From positions 1 to 10,592 of the forward strand of contig JADGJL010001057.1 of assembly GCA_027600665.1 (NCBI GenBank): a stretch of 10,592 bases of DNA. The letters run 5' to 3'. The notes under the pieces were generated by a model, which did no database searches, was not told the origin of the DNA, and saw nothing but the letters and a program-made list of their open reading frames with translations. Positions within the stretch are counted from its first letter, which is position 1. Every line of letters starts with the position of its first letter. Origin of the DNA: Irineochytrium annulatum (taxonomy: Eukaryota > Chytridiomycota > Chytridiomycetes > Chytridiales > Chytridiaceae). Shown piece after piece: positions 1-6,885 of the stretch. A program made the position numbers and the translations under genes.

Positions 1-1
1 G

Positions 2-694
2 TCCCCCTCCAAGCCCAAAACATTCATCGACTTCCGCGAACCCTCGGTCTGGCCACGGGCTGACCTCGCGCCGACCTTCAAGCCCACTGTCACTTCTGTC
101 CATGCGAAATGCCTCCAGCTGGCCGACGTCCTCATGCAGCTCCTCGCCATCAGCCTCGACCTCGACCGCACCCACTTCCGGGCCTTCTTCCACCCGAGCC
201 CCTCCACGCTCAGGCTGATCCGATACCCGCCGTCCGCCGCGCTCCCGCCGTCCCCCACGAACCCGACGTCGCACAACAACAACGCCCTGGCGTCCTCCCG
301 GTCGACCGAGAAGCTGAACGCGGACCTCTCCTGCGGCGCGCACACGGACTCGGGCATCCTGACGCTCCTGATGCAGGACCCCCGTCAGCCGGGCCTCGAG
401 GTGCTGAACAGCCAGGGTCAATGGATCGACGCGCCCTGCGTGCCCGGCTCGATCGTGGTGAACATCGGGGACCTGATGAGCAGGTGGACGAGAGGCAGGC
501 TGGTGGCGACTTTCCATCGGGTCAGAAAGGTCGAGGGGGAGAGGTTCAGCGTGCCGTTCTTCTTTGAGCCGGCTTTCGAGAGCGTCATCACGCCGATCGG
601 CGGGGGGGTACAAGAAGGGGTGGAGTATGGGGAGTATCTGAGGGAGAAGATGAGGGAGTTTGCGGAGTATAAGGAGGATGAGGATATGATGTAG
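2..694 (+). CDS. Fe(II)/2-oxoglutarate-dependent dioxygenase, isopenicillin-N-synthase-like (5' partial)
   Basis: The reading frame is open from base 2 to a TAG at 692-694, giving 230 residues of a C-terminal part; the start lies outside the window. The double-stranded beta-helix core of the 2OG-Fe(II) oxygenase family is visible. The iron-binding HxD is in AHTDSG (His114, Asp116 of the visible part), the distal iron His is in ATFHRV (His172), and the 2-oxoglutarate-binding RxS is in ERFSVPFFFEP (Arg181, Ser183). The segment GSIVVNIGDLMSRWT is the usual strand before the distal His. All cofactor residues are intact, so it should be active: O2 and 2-oxoglutarate are used to oxidise a small molecule, probably in the cytosol. 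The substrate cannot be read from the sequence; fungal relatives act in secondary metabolism and in nucleobase or amino-acid oxidation. The last 20 residues are charged (EYLREKMREF...) and probably helical. No intron is seen in the visible part. It converges on the reductase at 1361-2657. Confidence 0.93.
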   Translation, partial: SPSKPKTFIDFREPSVWPRADLAPTFKPTVTSVHAKCLQLADVLMQLLAISLDLDRTHFRAFFHPSPSTLRLIRYPPSAALPPSPTNPTSHNNNALASSRSTEKLNADLSCGAHTDSGILTLLMQDPRQPGLEVLNSQGQWIDAPCVPGSIVVNIGDLMSRWTRGRLVATFHRVRKVEGERFSVPFFFEPAFESVITPIGGGVQEGVEYGEYLREKMREFAEYKEDEDMM

Positions 695-1360
695 GGGACG
701 GGGATGGGGATGGAGGAAAGTGTGAGTTAGACAGGGACAATGAAACCGGCTGAGCGTGGGGATGCTATCGTGACTTCTATGATGTTATAGCGTCCTCATC
801 TCATCTATCTCTTATTTATCAGTGCATTTTAGCTTCTACTACGCTGTCTATGGACTCTCTCAAATATGCTCTCTAATGAACCTTGCCCTTTCCTCTCGCT
901 TGCATATGCTCTCTAATGAACCTTTCGTCTCCTTTCTTACCACGCTGTTGTTCACAATGCATTAACAAATCTCATTCGCTGTAGATTCCGCTCGATGCCC
1001 TTATCATATTCTGCTTTACAAAGTTTACCAAGGCATCATTAATAAATAAATTGTTGCAAGATGACGATGGTGATGTGCACTGTAGCAACATCGGCCAAGA
1101 CTCTGTTGTTTCTGCATCCGCGATAGTACTTCCGCGCCTAATTACCCGCGATGGAGACAAACGATCAAAGAGAAGCATTCTTGGCAATATCAACTTTATT
1201 TTAGAGCTTAAGGTACAAGCGCGCTCATACGGAACAGGCAAAACAATTGCACTCTCACGTCGGTGCAACAAAGGGTATAGCAATAGACAAGATAAACAAG
1301 ATGTACAGACCACTTATGCCAACGACGGCAACAAAACTACTAGTGGACCCAGAATATCTT
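695..1360. other. Convergent 3' intergenic region, no gene
   Basis: This spacer separates the stops of two convergent genes. It turns AT-rich soon after the dioxygenase stop. Candidate polyadenylation signals are AATAAA at 1041-1046 and 1045-1050 on the + strand, and the complement of AATAAA at 1195-1200 for the reductase on the - strand, about 160 bases past its stop. Open frames here on both strands (about 972-1368) resemble nothing and overlap each other; I treat them as chance. Confidence 0.6.
864..924. repeat. Direct repeat, 21 bases, two copies 40 bases apart
   Basis: The same 21 bases, starting ATATGCTCTCTAATGAACC, occur at 864-884 and 904-924. Both copies are exact and sit in the dioxygenase 3' flank. 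The origin is probably a local duplication; no function is evident. Confidence 0.85.
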
Positions 1361-2657
1361 TTAGATGAAGCTGATGGCGAACGCCGCTAAGCGCTGCGAG
1401 ATCGCGTCCAAGTATACGACAGACGAGACGTAGGCCGGGTGGTAGATCTGCAAGCACCAATTATTAGCACAATAATTCGGGTGTTTATATAGTTAATGTT
1501 ATGCGTTCGCACCTGCTCCTTGTTCTGCACGTGGGCCTGGACGATGGATTGCGCTACGGATAAGAACAGCACTTAAAGCCATACCATCATGAACAAGAGC
1601 AGCAAAAGGTCTTACCTGTCGTCACCGGAGAGACAGACACGGCACGTACAATCTCGGGCGTAAGCGACGTCAGCGTATCGGTACCGATGGCGCCCAAAAA
1701 GGCCTGCGAGATGTGAACCTTCCCGAACGTCAGGCCCTGCTTCGTGCGCCTCTGCTCCTCCATCTGCAGCTCAAACCTACGCGGATATACATGTCAACTT
1801 CCTCACACCACCAACAACCGCAGTCCACCGCACCTTATACAAGAGAAGAACCCATTAATGGCAAACTTGGACGCGCCGTACGCGTGCATGAACGGCGTCC
1901 CGATTTTGCCTGCGACCGAGTTCACGACGACAATGTTACCACCCTGCCTGCGGCCCGTCATGTGCGGGATGGCCTTCAAAGCGATGGTCACGGAGCCAAA
2001 AAAGTTCACGTCCATCACTTTGCGGAGCTCGCCGAGGCGGGAGCCGTCGCCATAGCCGCCGTCGTCCATCTCGTCCGCGGGCGCAAGGAGCTGGTTCCAA
2101 ACGACCTAAACGCGTCGCCCATGTCAGTCACTCAACTATAAAAGACAAACCAAGGAAAGAGAACACGTACCGCCGCGTGGTTCAGGACCAGCACATCGAT
2201 ATGCCCCTCCAGCTTGATACACTCATCCACCAGCCTGACGCAGCTCTCCTCCTTCCCAGCGTCCAGCTGGACAACATGCGCCCTCATCGCCCCCCGCTCG
2301 CGACAATGCTCCGCCACCTCCTCAAGCTGCGACACAGTCCTCGCCGCCAGGATCAAGACGGCGCCGTGCATGGCATACGTGTACGCGATCTGCTCCCCGA
2401 TACCCTTGGACGCGCCGGTGATGAGCACTACCTGCGCGCGGGGAACGCGGGGTGTTAGCGAGGCCGAGGGTTGTGGAGAATTGGGCATGTGGGAGACATC
2501 CCAACGCGTTTACCTTGCCCTTGAGGCACTTCAGCTTGGTAGAGAGGCCGCGAAGGCGACCGTAAAGAACACTGGCAGTCGTGAGGATGTCGTCGGCACC
2601 GACGCACGCGGCGTGGATGGCGGCGCCGCCGACGCGCTTGATTAGGTCAAGGGACAT
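1361..2657 (-). CDS. Short-chain dehydrogenase/reductase, 11-beta-HSD1-like (six exons, complete)
   Basis: Exons on the - strand are 2657-2514, 2431-2171, 2105-1834, 1776-1616, 1553-1513 and 1447-1361; they join in frame to 966 bases (321 residues, TAA). Introns are 82, 65, 57, 62 and 65 bases with GT..AG ends, most with a CTAAC, CTGAC or CTAAT branch site. The product is a classical NAD(P)(H) Rossmann reductase. The cofactor loop TGASKGIG is at residues 53-60, and the catalytic tetrad is Asn169 (VNFFG), Ser198 (VVNSVAG), Tyr211 and Lys215 (YGASK). Features shared with vertebrate 11-beta-HSD1 are LNHAA in place of the usual NNAG (129-135), YGASKFAINGFF, FLGAIGTDT, and a late helix AQSIVQAHVQ followed by IYHPAY. 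The first 48 residues are a lead-in that ends at intron 1, just before the Rossmann fold; they are only weakly hydrophobic, so the membrane anchor of the mammalian enzyme is not obvious. The ATG at 2657 is preferred because an upstream in-frame ATG at 2720 falls on the TATA box. The substrate is probably a lipid, sterol-like or other ketone/alcohol, which is inference only. Confidence 0.93.
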
Positions 2658-2719
2658 GGCGTGCGAGGTGAAATCGATCGAAAGTCTTAATTGCTGAAAA
2701 TCACTGGGGGCATAGTACA

Positions 2720-2725
2720 TTTATA
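2720..2725 (-). promoter_or_regulatory. TATA box of the reductase gene
   Basis: On the - strand the sequence reads CATATAAATG, with TATAAA at 2725-2720, about 60 bases before the ATG at 2657. The distance fits a transcription start near 2690 and a short leader. It also argues against the in-frame ATG at 2720 as the start codon. Confidence 0.6.
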
Positions 2726-2894
2726 TGCGCGGATGAGGAGGAAAGGAGAATGCAGATCGTCTAGTAGGCGGACGTCCAAATCGACGCGCCACGGTGCCGT
2801 AGCACGTAGCGTTTAACACGGTATTGCTAAAATAATAATGAACCAAGAGTTTCCTGCTTAAAAGAAAGCCATCGAGTTCGCAATCGCAGAAAAA

Positions 2895-3603
2895 CTACGG
2901 CCCACCCAAGTGCTTCCTCATCGACTCCTCGACCCCATCAAGTGCCGCCCGTGGCCTCGACGCAAAAACGGCTCGGCGACCGTGATTAAAGCAGATTAAC
3001 CTGTGCAGCCCTCTCAAACAGACTGTGAGCCTGTTCGTGACCGGCATCACGCCCCCGAACAGGCCCAGCGTGACCTGCTTCAGCACGGGCGTGTGCGCGC
3101 AGGACAGCGCGTACGAGGTGTCGACAACATGCTTTCATCGGCGCGCGAGACTTTAGCCTCGCCGCCGGTCCCCCGCGACGTGTCGGGCGTCATGAGTACT
3201 GCCAGGAAGAGCGCGCGCAGCGGCGCGACGAGAAGCGCGTAGGAGAACATGTACGCTTGGTACGTGAACTGGACGACGCGGGGCGCGAATGAAGATCATC
3301 ATGTCGCCTGCCCCGCTGGGACTGGGTGACGTGACTTTGACGGCGTTGCGGGTCAGGACGTTTGCTATCATATAGCGCGTGCGCGAGGCCGTGTGCTGGA
3401 CGCATTAGGATGAGGGCGAGGGGCGCCGATCAGAAGGTGAGCGACATGTGATGTTGGAGATACGGAACCTGCTTTGGAAAGGGGGAGGTGCCCAGAGAAA
3501 TGCCGCGGGCAATGACTCAGGATCGTCGCCCTTGCGGTCGTAGATGTAGGTTAAAGTGAAGGCAGAGAATAGTGTGACTGTGATGAAAACTGGACAGGCC
3601 AGC
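2895..3603 (-). pseudogene. Degraded polytopic membrane-protein gene, family not recognised
   Basis: Read on the - strand, this stretch carries four consecutive coding-like blocks that do not join. Block A (about 3599-3450) begins PVFITVTLFSAFTLTYIYDR, a membrane helix followed by a charged loop. Block B (about 3395-3290) contains RYMIANVLTRNAVKV and ends GDMMIF. Block C (about 3289-3124) lies in a different frame: FAPRVVQFTYQAYMFSYALL, then APLRALFLAVLM, two hydrophobic stretches. Block D (3122-2895) returns to the first frame with YALSCAHTPVLKQVTLGLFG and runs to a TAG at 2895-2897. Blocks A and B are separated by a stop; B to C needs one extra base near 3290, and C to D a compensating shift near 3122. 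No intron I could propose joins A to B in phase. No N-terminus is found beyond about 3603. A relic is the simplest reading; unrecognised introns or two sequence errors in a live gene are the alternatives. Confidence 0.5.
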
Positions 3604-4295
3604 TTGCTTGTGGTTCAGTCAACCTGGTTCTGTGAGGCCCCAATCCAAATACAGTGGCTTGTAGAATAAAGATGCCCATAAATGCCCCTCCATTTTTTCA
3701 GTCCGGCCAGCGTCCCGGTCCGGCCAGCGCCCCTGTACTCACCTCGTGCCCGTCATTCCCGCACCGGACCCTCACCACACGCACTCACCTTTTCCCTTTC
3801 TCATCCCCTTCCTTCTCTTTTCCTTTTCTCAGCCCCTTCATCTTAGATTAGTGCTTAGTTAGTTAGCCTTACTTAGTGACGACGTCCCCCCCCGTAGACC
3901 GGCAGAAACTTGACAATACAGTCACCACCTTGGTGGATCTTGAACCTCGTCCCGTGAAGCGCCGTTCCCGAGGCCTGGAGCAATTTCCTTCAACGCGCCT
4001 CCGCCCTGTTTGAGTGCCGTCCCGGTGAGTTGGCGCCGACTTCGCGCTTGGGAACGCGGTATGGCGGAGGGACAGCCCGGACGGCAGTGGGAGCACTGGG
4101 GACGTCCCCTCGGCCGTACGGCCCCGGTGCCTTGCGTCCCCACCTTGTCAGAAGGATACTGGAATGTTGCCGTGACTGGTTGTGAACGGATTAGGGACTG
4201 GGACGTGACACGAGGCCTACTCTAGCGGCCACGACGCTGGACATGGGACCTAACCGTGGACCTCACCTTTCTTTATACCTCTTTTCCCTCATCCA
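3604..4295. other. Non-coding stretch, pyrimidine-rich then GC-rich; possible transposon remnant
   Basis: No convincing gene is seen. Bases 3780-3845 are almost pure pyrimidine on the + strand, followed by a TTAGTTAGTTAG-like run (3855-3867) and a C-run near 3886. Bases 3900-4230 are GC-rich with short open frames on both strands but no recognisable domain; the longest + frame (4010-4225) starts MSAVPVSWRRL and matches nothing I know. Such a mixture is typical of an untranslated leader or a long terminal repeat of a retroelement, but I found no TG..CA ends, primer-binding site or partner copy in the window. Confidence 0.4.
3701..3729. repeat. Short direct repeat GTCCGGCCAGCG, two copies
   Basis: The 12 bases GTCCGGCCAGCG occur at 3701-3712 and 3718-3729, spaced by 17. 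This is a local duplication with no evident role. Confidence 0.7.
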
Positions 4296-4660
4296 TTTTT
4301 TTTTTTTTATTTATATTTTTACTATCTCATTTTTAAATTTAAATCGATAATTACTGCCGGATAATCTCAACAGAATTAAACAAAAACATTTGCAGGGATT
4401 CTACTAAGGATCTGCCGGGCAGCGCCTCGGATAATGGCTACTGAGATGCGGCGGTAAACTAAGGCAGACGAAACGTAAGACGCAAAGCACTCATGGGCAG
4501 AGAGGATATTGATAATGCGACTTAAAAAGGAGGAAGCAAGGGGGGCGGCAAAACCAAAGACATCAAAGGCGAGGGGGATAAATCCATGTTCACGTTCTCG
4601 GCATATGGTGGCGTATTTTGTACCTCTTTTTGCTTGCTTTCTTTTACTCTGTGACCCGTG
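4296..4660 (-). mobile_element. 5'-truncated LINE-type retrotransposon 3' end (C-terminus of the polymerase ORF, 3' UTR and poly(A))
   Basis: On the - strand an open frame ends at TAA 4378-4376. Its last 90 or so residues (from about 4650) read KYATICREREHGFIPLAFDV, then AAPLASSFLSRI, then VYRRISVAIIRGAARQIL. From memory of the family, the pattern Ky-x(n)-F-x-P-L-A-F/V-(8-10)-G followed by R-R-I-S-x-A-x-x-R-G-x-A-R-Q is the tail of reverse-transcriptase ORFs of non-LTR elements, after the polymerase and Cys/His segments. The stop is followed by about 65 bases of AT-rich 3' UTR and then 13 A residues (T at 4296-4308 on the + strand), as expected of an insertion made by target-primed reverse transcription. 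No polymerase motifs are present, so it is a dead fragment. The same frame stays open upstream to 4975, but that part shows no similarity to the family. The 5' edge is approximate. Confidence 0.6.
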
Positions 4661-4878
4661 ATTTATCCTACCTTGAACTTTGTTTATTGTGTATGTTTTG
4701 TCTGAGGACCCAGTCCTCACAGTTCCGTTTCCAATTCCCCAAATACTTGTCCCATAACACAGCCATCGGGCAGGCTGTTTGGCGGGAAGGACTGGAAGCA
4801 TTACCCGACAATGACCATCAAGGAGGCGACTGCGCGGAACCCGTCGACTTGTATATGTCTGGCATAATACATGGATAA

Positions 4879-4910
4879 AGTCGCATGAGGGTGAAGTCGC
4901 ATGAGGGTGA
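4879..4910. repeat. Perfect tandem repeat, 16 bases x 2
   Basis: AGTCGCATGAGGGTGA occurs at 4879-4894 and again, with no gap, at 4895-4910. The copies are identical, which suggests a recent slippage or duplication. Confidence 0.9.
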
Positions 4911-5007
4911 AACAGCAAGAAAAAGTATTCCTCACACTTGATTGTCACAAGAAAGTTATTTATATTCACTGGCATTCAAACTCCTGAGAAGTACTCACTA
5001 CAGAACG

Positions 5008-5082
5008 TTGACCAGCCGTAAATGAGTACTAACATTGACCAGCCGTAAATGAGTACATGACATTGACCAACCGTAAATGAGT
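5008..5082. repeat. Tandem repeat, about 27 bases x 3 (minisatellite)
   Basis: The core TTGACCAGCCGTAAATGAGT begins at 5008, 5035 and 5063, so the period is 27 then 28. Copies 1 and 2 are identical over 22 bases; copy 3 has one change (CCAACC for CCAGCC) and loses the trailing AC. It lies about 165 bases downstream of the stop of the secreted-protein gene, so it may be transcribed as part of its 3' end. Confidence 0.9.
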
Positions 5083-5247
5083 GGAGCGAACGACAAGAGA
5101 CAAGCAACAAGGTAGAAAATAAGTACAGCAGGTTGGCGGATGGAGAGACCGTAATTTTGCAATCAGAGACCATGATAGATTTGATTGAGTGAAGCGAAGG
5201 GGAAGCGAGCAAAGAAGGCGTTGATAATTATAATGACCGCAGCTTCT

Positions 5248-5901
5248 TCAGCAGATCTGCGAGTTGTCTGGCTTGACCCACACTGACCCGGAGAAGCAGT
5301 TCGGGTCTGGGTTGCTCCCGGCCTGCCCGTCAACCGTGCACTGCGGGATCGTCGACCCAGCCTGCGGGTTGTTGGCCGGCTGCAGCTTCATTATGTCGGT
5401 CGAGTTCTGGACGTTGTAGGCGAGCGTGACGGCGCTCGGGAGGTTGTAGTTGCTGTAGAGCGTGCAGGTCCTGTGTCCCGAGTTGTCGGTGAACTTCCAC
5501 ACCCAGCTGACGCACTGGCTGCTGGACGCGGAGCAGCGGGCGAGGCAGTCGCACTCGGTCACGACGCCGTCTGCGATCGTGAGGTCGACCTCGGTCGTGA
5601 CGCCGGTGATGTCGAAGCCGCGCACGAAAAGGCGGCAGCCGCGGGGCTGCGACAGGATCGTGCGGGGACAGATGAGCGACGTGTCGTCGGAGGAGGCGTC
5701 ACCGCCGCTGGAAGCCGGCGGGAAGGACGGAGCCGACTCTTCGTTGAAAGTCGGCCTCGGCTTGGGCTCGAAGCGGGATGGCCTGTAACGGGGTACATAG
5801 TCGGCGCCTTTGTTGACAGGGATGCGGGCGGCGTCGGCCGGAGCCGTAACGAGGAGCGCGGCGGCGATGGAGGCGACCTTGAGGGCGGTGGTAAGGATCA
5901 T
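5248..5901 (-). CDS. Secreted cysteine-rich protein with apple/PAN-like core (217 aa)
   Basis: This is a single uninterrupted frame from ATG (5901) to TGA (5250-5248). Residues 1-25 form a clear signal peptide (Lys8, hydrophobic VASIAAALLVTA, cleavage near ADA-AR), so the product enters the secretory route. Residues 26-75 are a Pro/Arg- then Ser/Asp-rich linker with probably little structure (RYRPSRFEPKPRP, ASSGGDASSDD). Residues 76-217 carry ten cysteines (78, 89, 117, 119, 123, 130, 146, 188, 202, 217), an even number suited to five disulphides; the last residue is Cys. The middle part, ECDCLARCSASSSQCVSWVW followed by HRTCTLYS, has the spacing of an apple/PAN fold: a helix with Cys, a hydrophobic strand after Cys, then C-x-L-Y. 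PAN domains bind protein or carbohydrate, so an extracellular binding role is likely; no catalytic residues are seen. One N-glycosylation site is present (Asn166-Ser-Thr). There is no C-terminal anchor. Confidence 0.88.
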   Translation of the reverse strand: MILTTALKVASIAAALLVTAPADAARIPVNKGADYVPRYRPSRFEPKPRPTFNEESAPSFPPASSGGDASSDDTSLICPRTILSQPRGCRLFVRGFDITGVTTEVDLTIADGVVTECDCLARCSASSSQCVSWVWKFTDNSGHRTCTLYSNYNLPSAVTLAYNVQNSTDIMKLQPANNPQAGSTIPQCTVDGQAGSNPDPNCFSGSVWVKPDNSQIC

Positions 5902-6387
5902 GGTAAAGGATCGAGGTTAAGATGTCTGGTCGGTTTTAGTCGCGGTTTTAAGTGAGCGGATGATGCTTAACGGCGGGGAGGCCGGCACTTTTATGGAGGC
6001 CGTCATGCTGAATGGAAGAGCACAATGCTGGCATCTGGGTGTGTTTTGGTCGTGACTTGCAGCGAACCGCCATCCACCAGGCCTCTTCGCCCCTCCATTC
6101 TTGTGAGCCACACTTCAGGCCGAACACCGAGCTCTTGCTCACGAGAAATTTCCAACTAAAATGAAAAACGTTATACCCTGAGACTGCAGCTCCATGTTGT
6201 GCCTTTACGTTCGATTGTCGTTACTTCGGAGTATGCGCTGAGGCGACAAAGACGTGGAGCTCGTTACAATGCAAAGCGAGCAAGGTAAATTGTATTTACA
6301 CCACAACTGTAAGTACATAATGGCATCGCGTGTCCGCGGCATTAGGAATTCTTCTAAGAACATTAGGGTTAGGGCCCTGGAGTGCCC
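5902..6387. other. Intergenic region: promoter of the secreted-protein gene and 3' flank of the coiled-coil gene
   Basis: No gene is seen. The left part is the 5' flank of the gene starting at 5901; the right part is the 3' flank of the gene ending at 6388. A two-unit telomere-like TTAGGGTTAGGG lies at 6363-6374, too short to mean much. Confidence 0.6.
5989..5995 (-). promoter_or_regulatory. Possible TATA-like element of the secreted-protein gene
   Basis: CATAAAA on the - strand lies about 90 bases before the ATG at 5901, a plausible distance for a fungal core promoter with a short leader. It is AT-rich within a GC-rich stretch, but the match is imperfect. Confidence 0.3.
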
Positions 6388-6885
6388 TCAGCAATCGTTC
6401 TTGGTGAGGAAAAGCGCGCTTGTGATCTTGGCGAGCCACCTTGGCGACCGCGTTGATCGGCCCTTGATCGATACACCCGAGCCGTCAGCGCTGGCAGAGG
6501 CCGAGTCGAAGATCGTCGAGTTGCTCTCACCGGCACAGCACTCGCGGCAATCGCAGTCATCGTCCCCGGCGACGCAGCACCGCTTGAACTCGGCTTGTTG
6601 CGCTTGCTGGTTGATGAGCGCCTGCTGTTGGCAGATGATGAGCCTGAGGGACTCGGCCTCGGCCAGCGAGGACTCGAGGCACGCGCGCAAGTAAGAGCCA
6701 TGGCGGCTCACGACGTCGAGCCGGGCCTCGGCCTCGTGGACGCGGAGGGCGTGCGCGCGCTCGAGATCCTCCATTTGCAGCTGGAGGCGCAGGACGGACG
6801 CGTGCGTGTTAGAGGCGTCGGCGCGATAAAAGGCGGCCTCGGAGGCGAGCTTTGCGAGCAGGAGGGAGGCGTCACAGGAGCTCAT
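6388..6885 (-). CDS. Small coiled-coil protein with a CC-x6-CxC-x2-CC cluster (165 aa), function unknown
   Basis: The frame runs from ATG (6885) to TGA (6390-6388) without an intron; codon use is strongly G/C-ending, supporting a real gene. I do not recognise the family. Residues 6-100 are Ala/Leu/Glu/Arg/Gln-rich with heptad-like hydrophobic spacing (VLRLQLQMEDLERAHALRVH, then ESSLAEAESLRLIICQQQAL, then INQQAQQAEF), so a long coiled coil and self-association are likely. Directly after it is a cysteine cluster, CCVAGDDDCDCRECC (Cys 103, 104, 111, 113, 116, 117), with acidic residues between. Such a cluster could bind Zn or Cu or form disulphides, which is inference. The rest is Ser-rich with a basic end (KGRSTRSPRWLAKI) and a hydrophobic finish. 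No signal peptide or membrane helix is seen, so it is probably cytosolic or nuclear. A GTGAGA at the cluster's end could be a splice donor, so the last 48 residues are less certain than the rest. Confidence 0.72.
   Translation of the reverse strand: MSSCDASLLLAKLASEAAFYRADASNTHASVLRLQLQMEDLERAHALRVHEAEARLDVVSRHGSYLRACLESSLAEAESLRLIICQQQALINQQAQQAEFKRCCVAGDDDCDCRECCAGESNSTIFDSASASADGSGVSIKGRSTRSPRWLAKITSALFLTKNDC

Larger units (their letters stand above)
4661..5247. other. AT-rich spacer with tandem repeats, no confident gene
   Basis: It lies between the LINE fragment and the stop of the secreted-protein gene. It holds two tandem repeats (listed separately) and a possible hairpin at 4703-4719 (TGAGGAC, three-base loop, GTCCTCA). 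The - strand frame at 4976-5212 mostly translates the 27-base repeat (VLIYGWS repeated) and is not taken as a gene. Part of this stretch should be the 3' UTR of the gene ending at 5248. Confidence 0.55.

Noticed and set aside
1051..1368. 105-residue + strand frame between the convergent genes
   Set aside because: AT-rich flank, overlaps another open frame on the opposite strand, no domain; most likely 3' UTR sequence.
2658..2720. Reductase start at the upstream in-frame ATG (2720)
   Set aside because: That ATG overlaps the TATA box, so it would lie upstream of the transcription start.
2898..3242. + strand frames opposite the membrane-protein relic
   Set aside because: Composition is Arg/Pro/Ala-rich as expected for the antisense of GC-rich coding sequence.
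4276..4630. TACCTCTTTT at 4276-4285 and 4621-4630 as a target-site duplication around the LINE fragment
   Set aside because: The left copy is ten bases away from the poly(A) tract and the right copy lies inside the protein-similar part, so they do not bound the element; both are in pyrimidine-rich sequence.
4660..4975. Upstream continuation of the LINE frame as a 199-residue protein starting at 4975
   Set aside because: The upper half shows no similarity to the polymerase tail and crosses a 16-base tandem repeat; it seems open by chance.
4976..5212. 78-residue - strand frame with VLIYGWS repeats
   Set aside because: The protein repeat is only the translation of the DNA minisatellite; no other coding signal.
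6363..6374. Telomere-like TTAGGGTTAGGG
   Set aside because: Only two units, inside ordinary single-copy sequence; expected by chance at this length scale.
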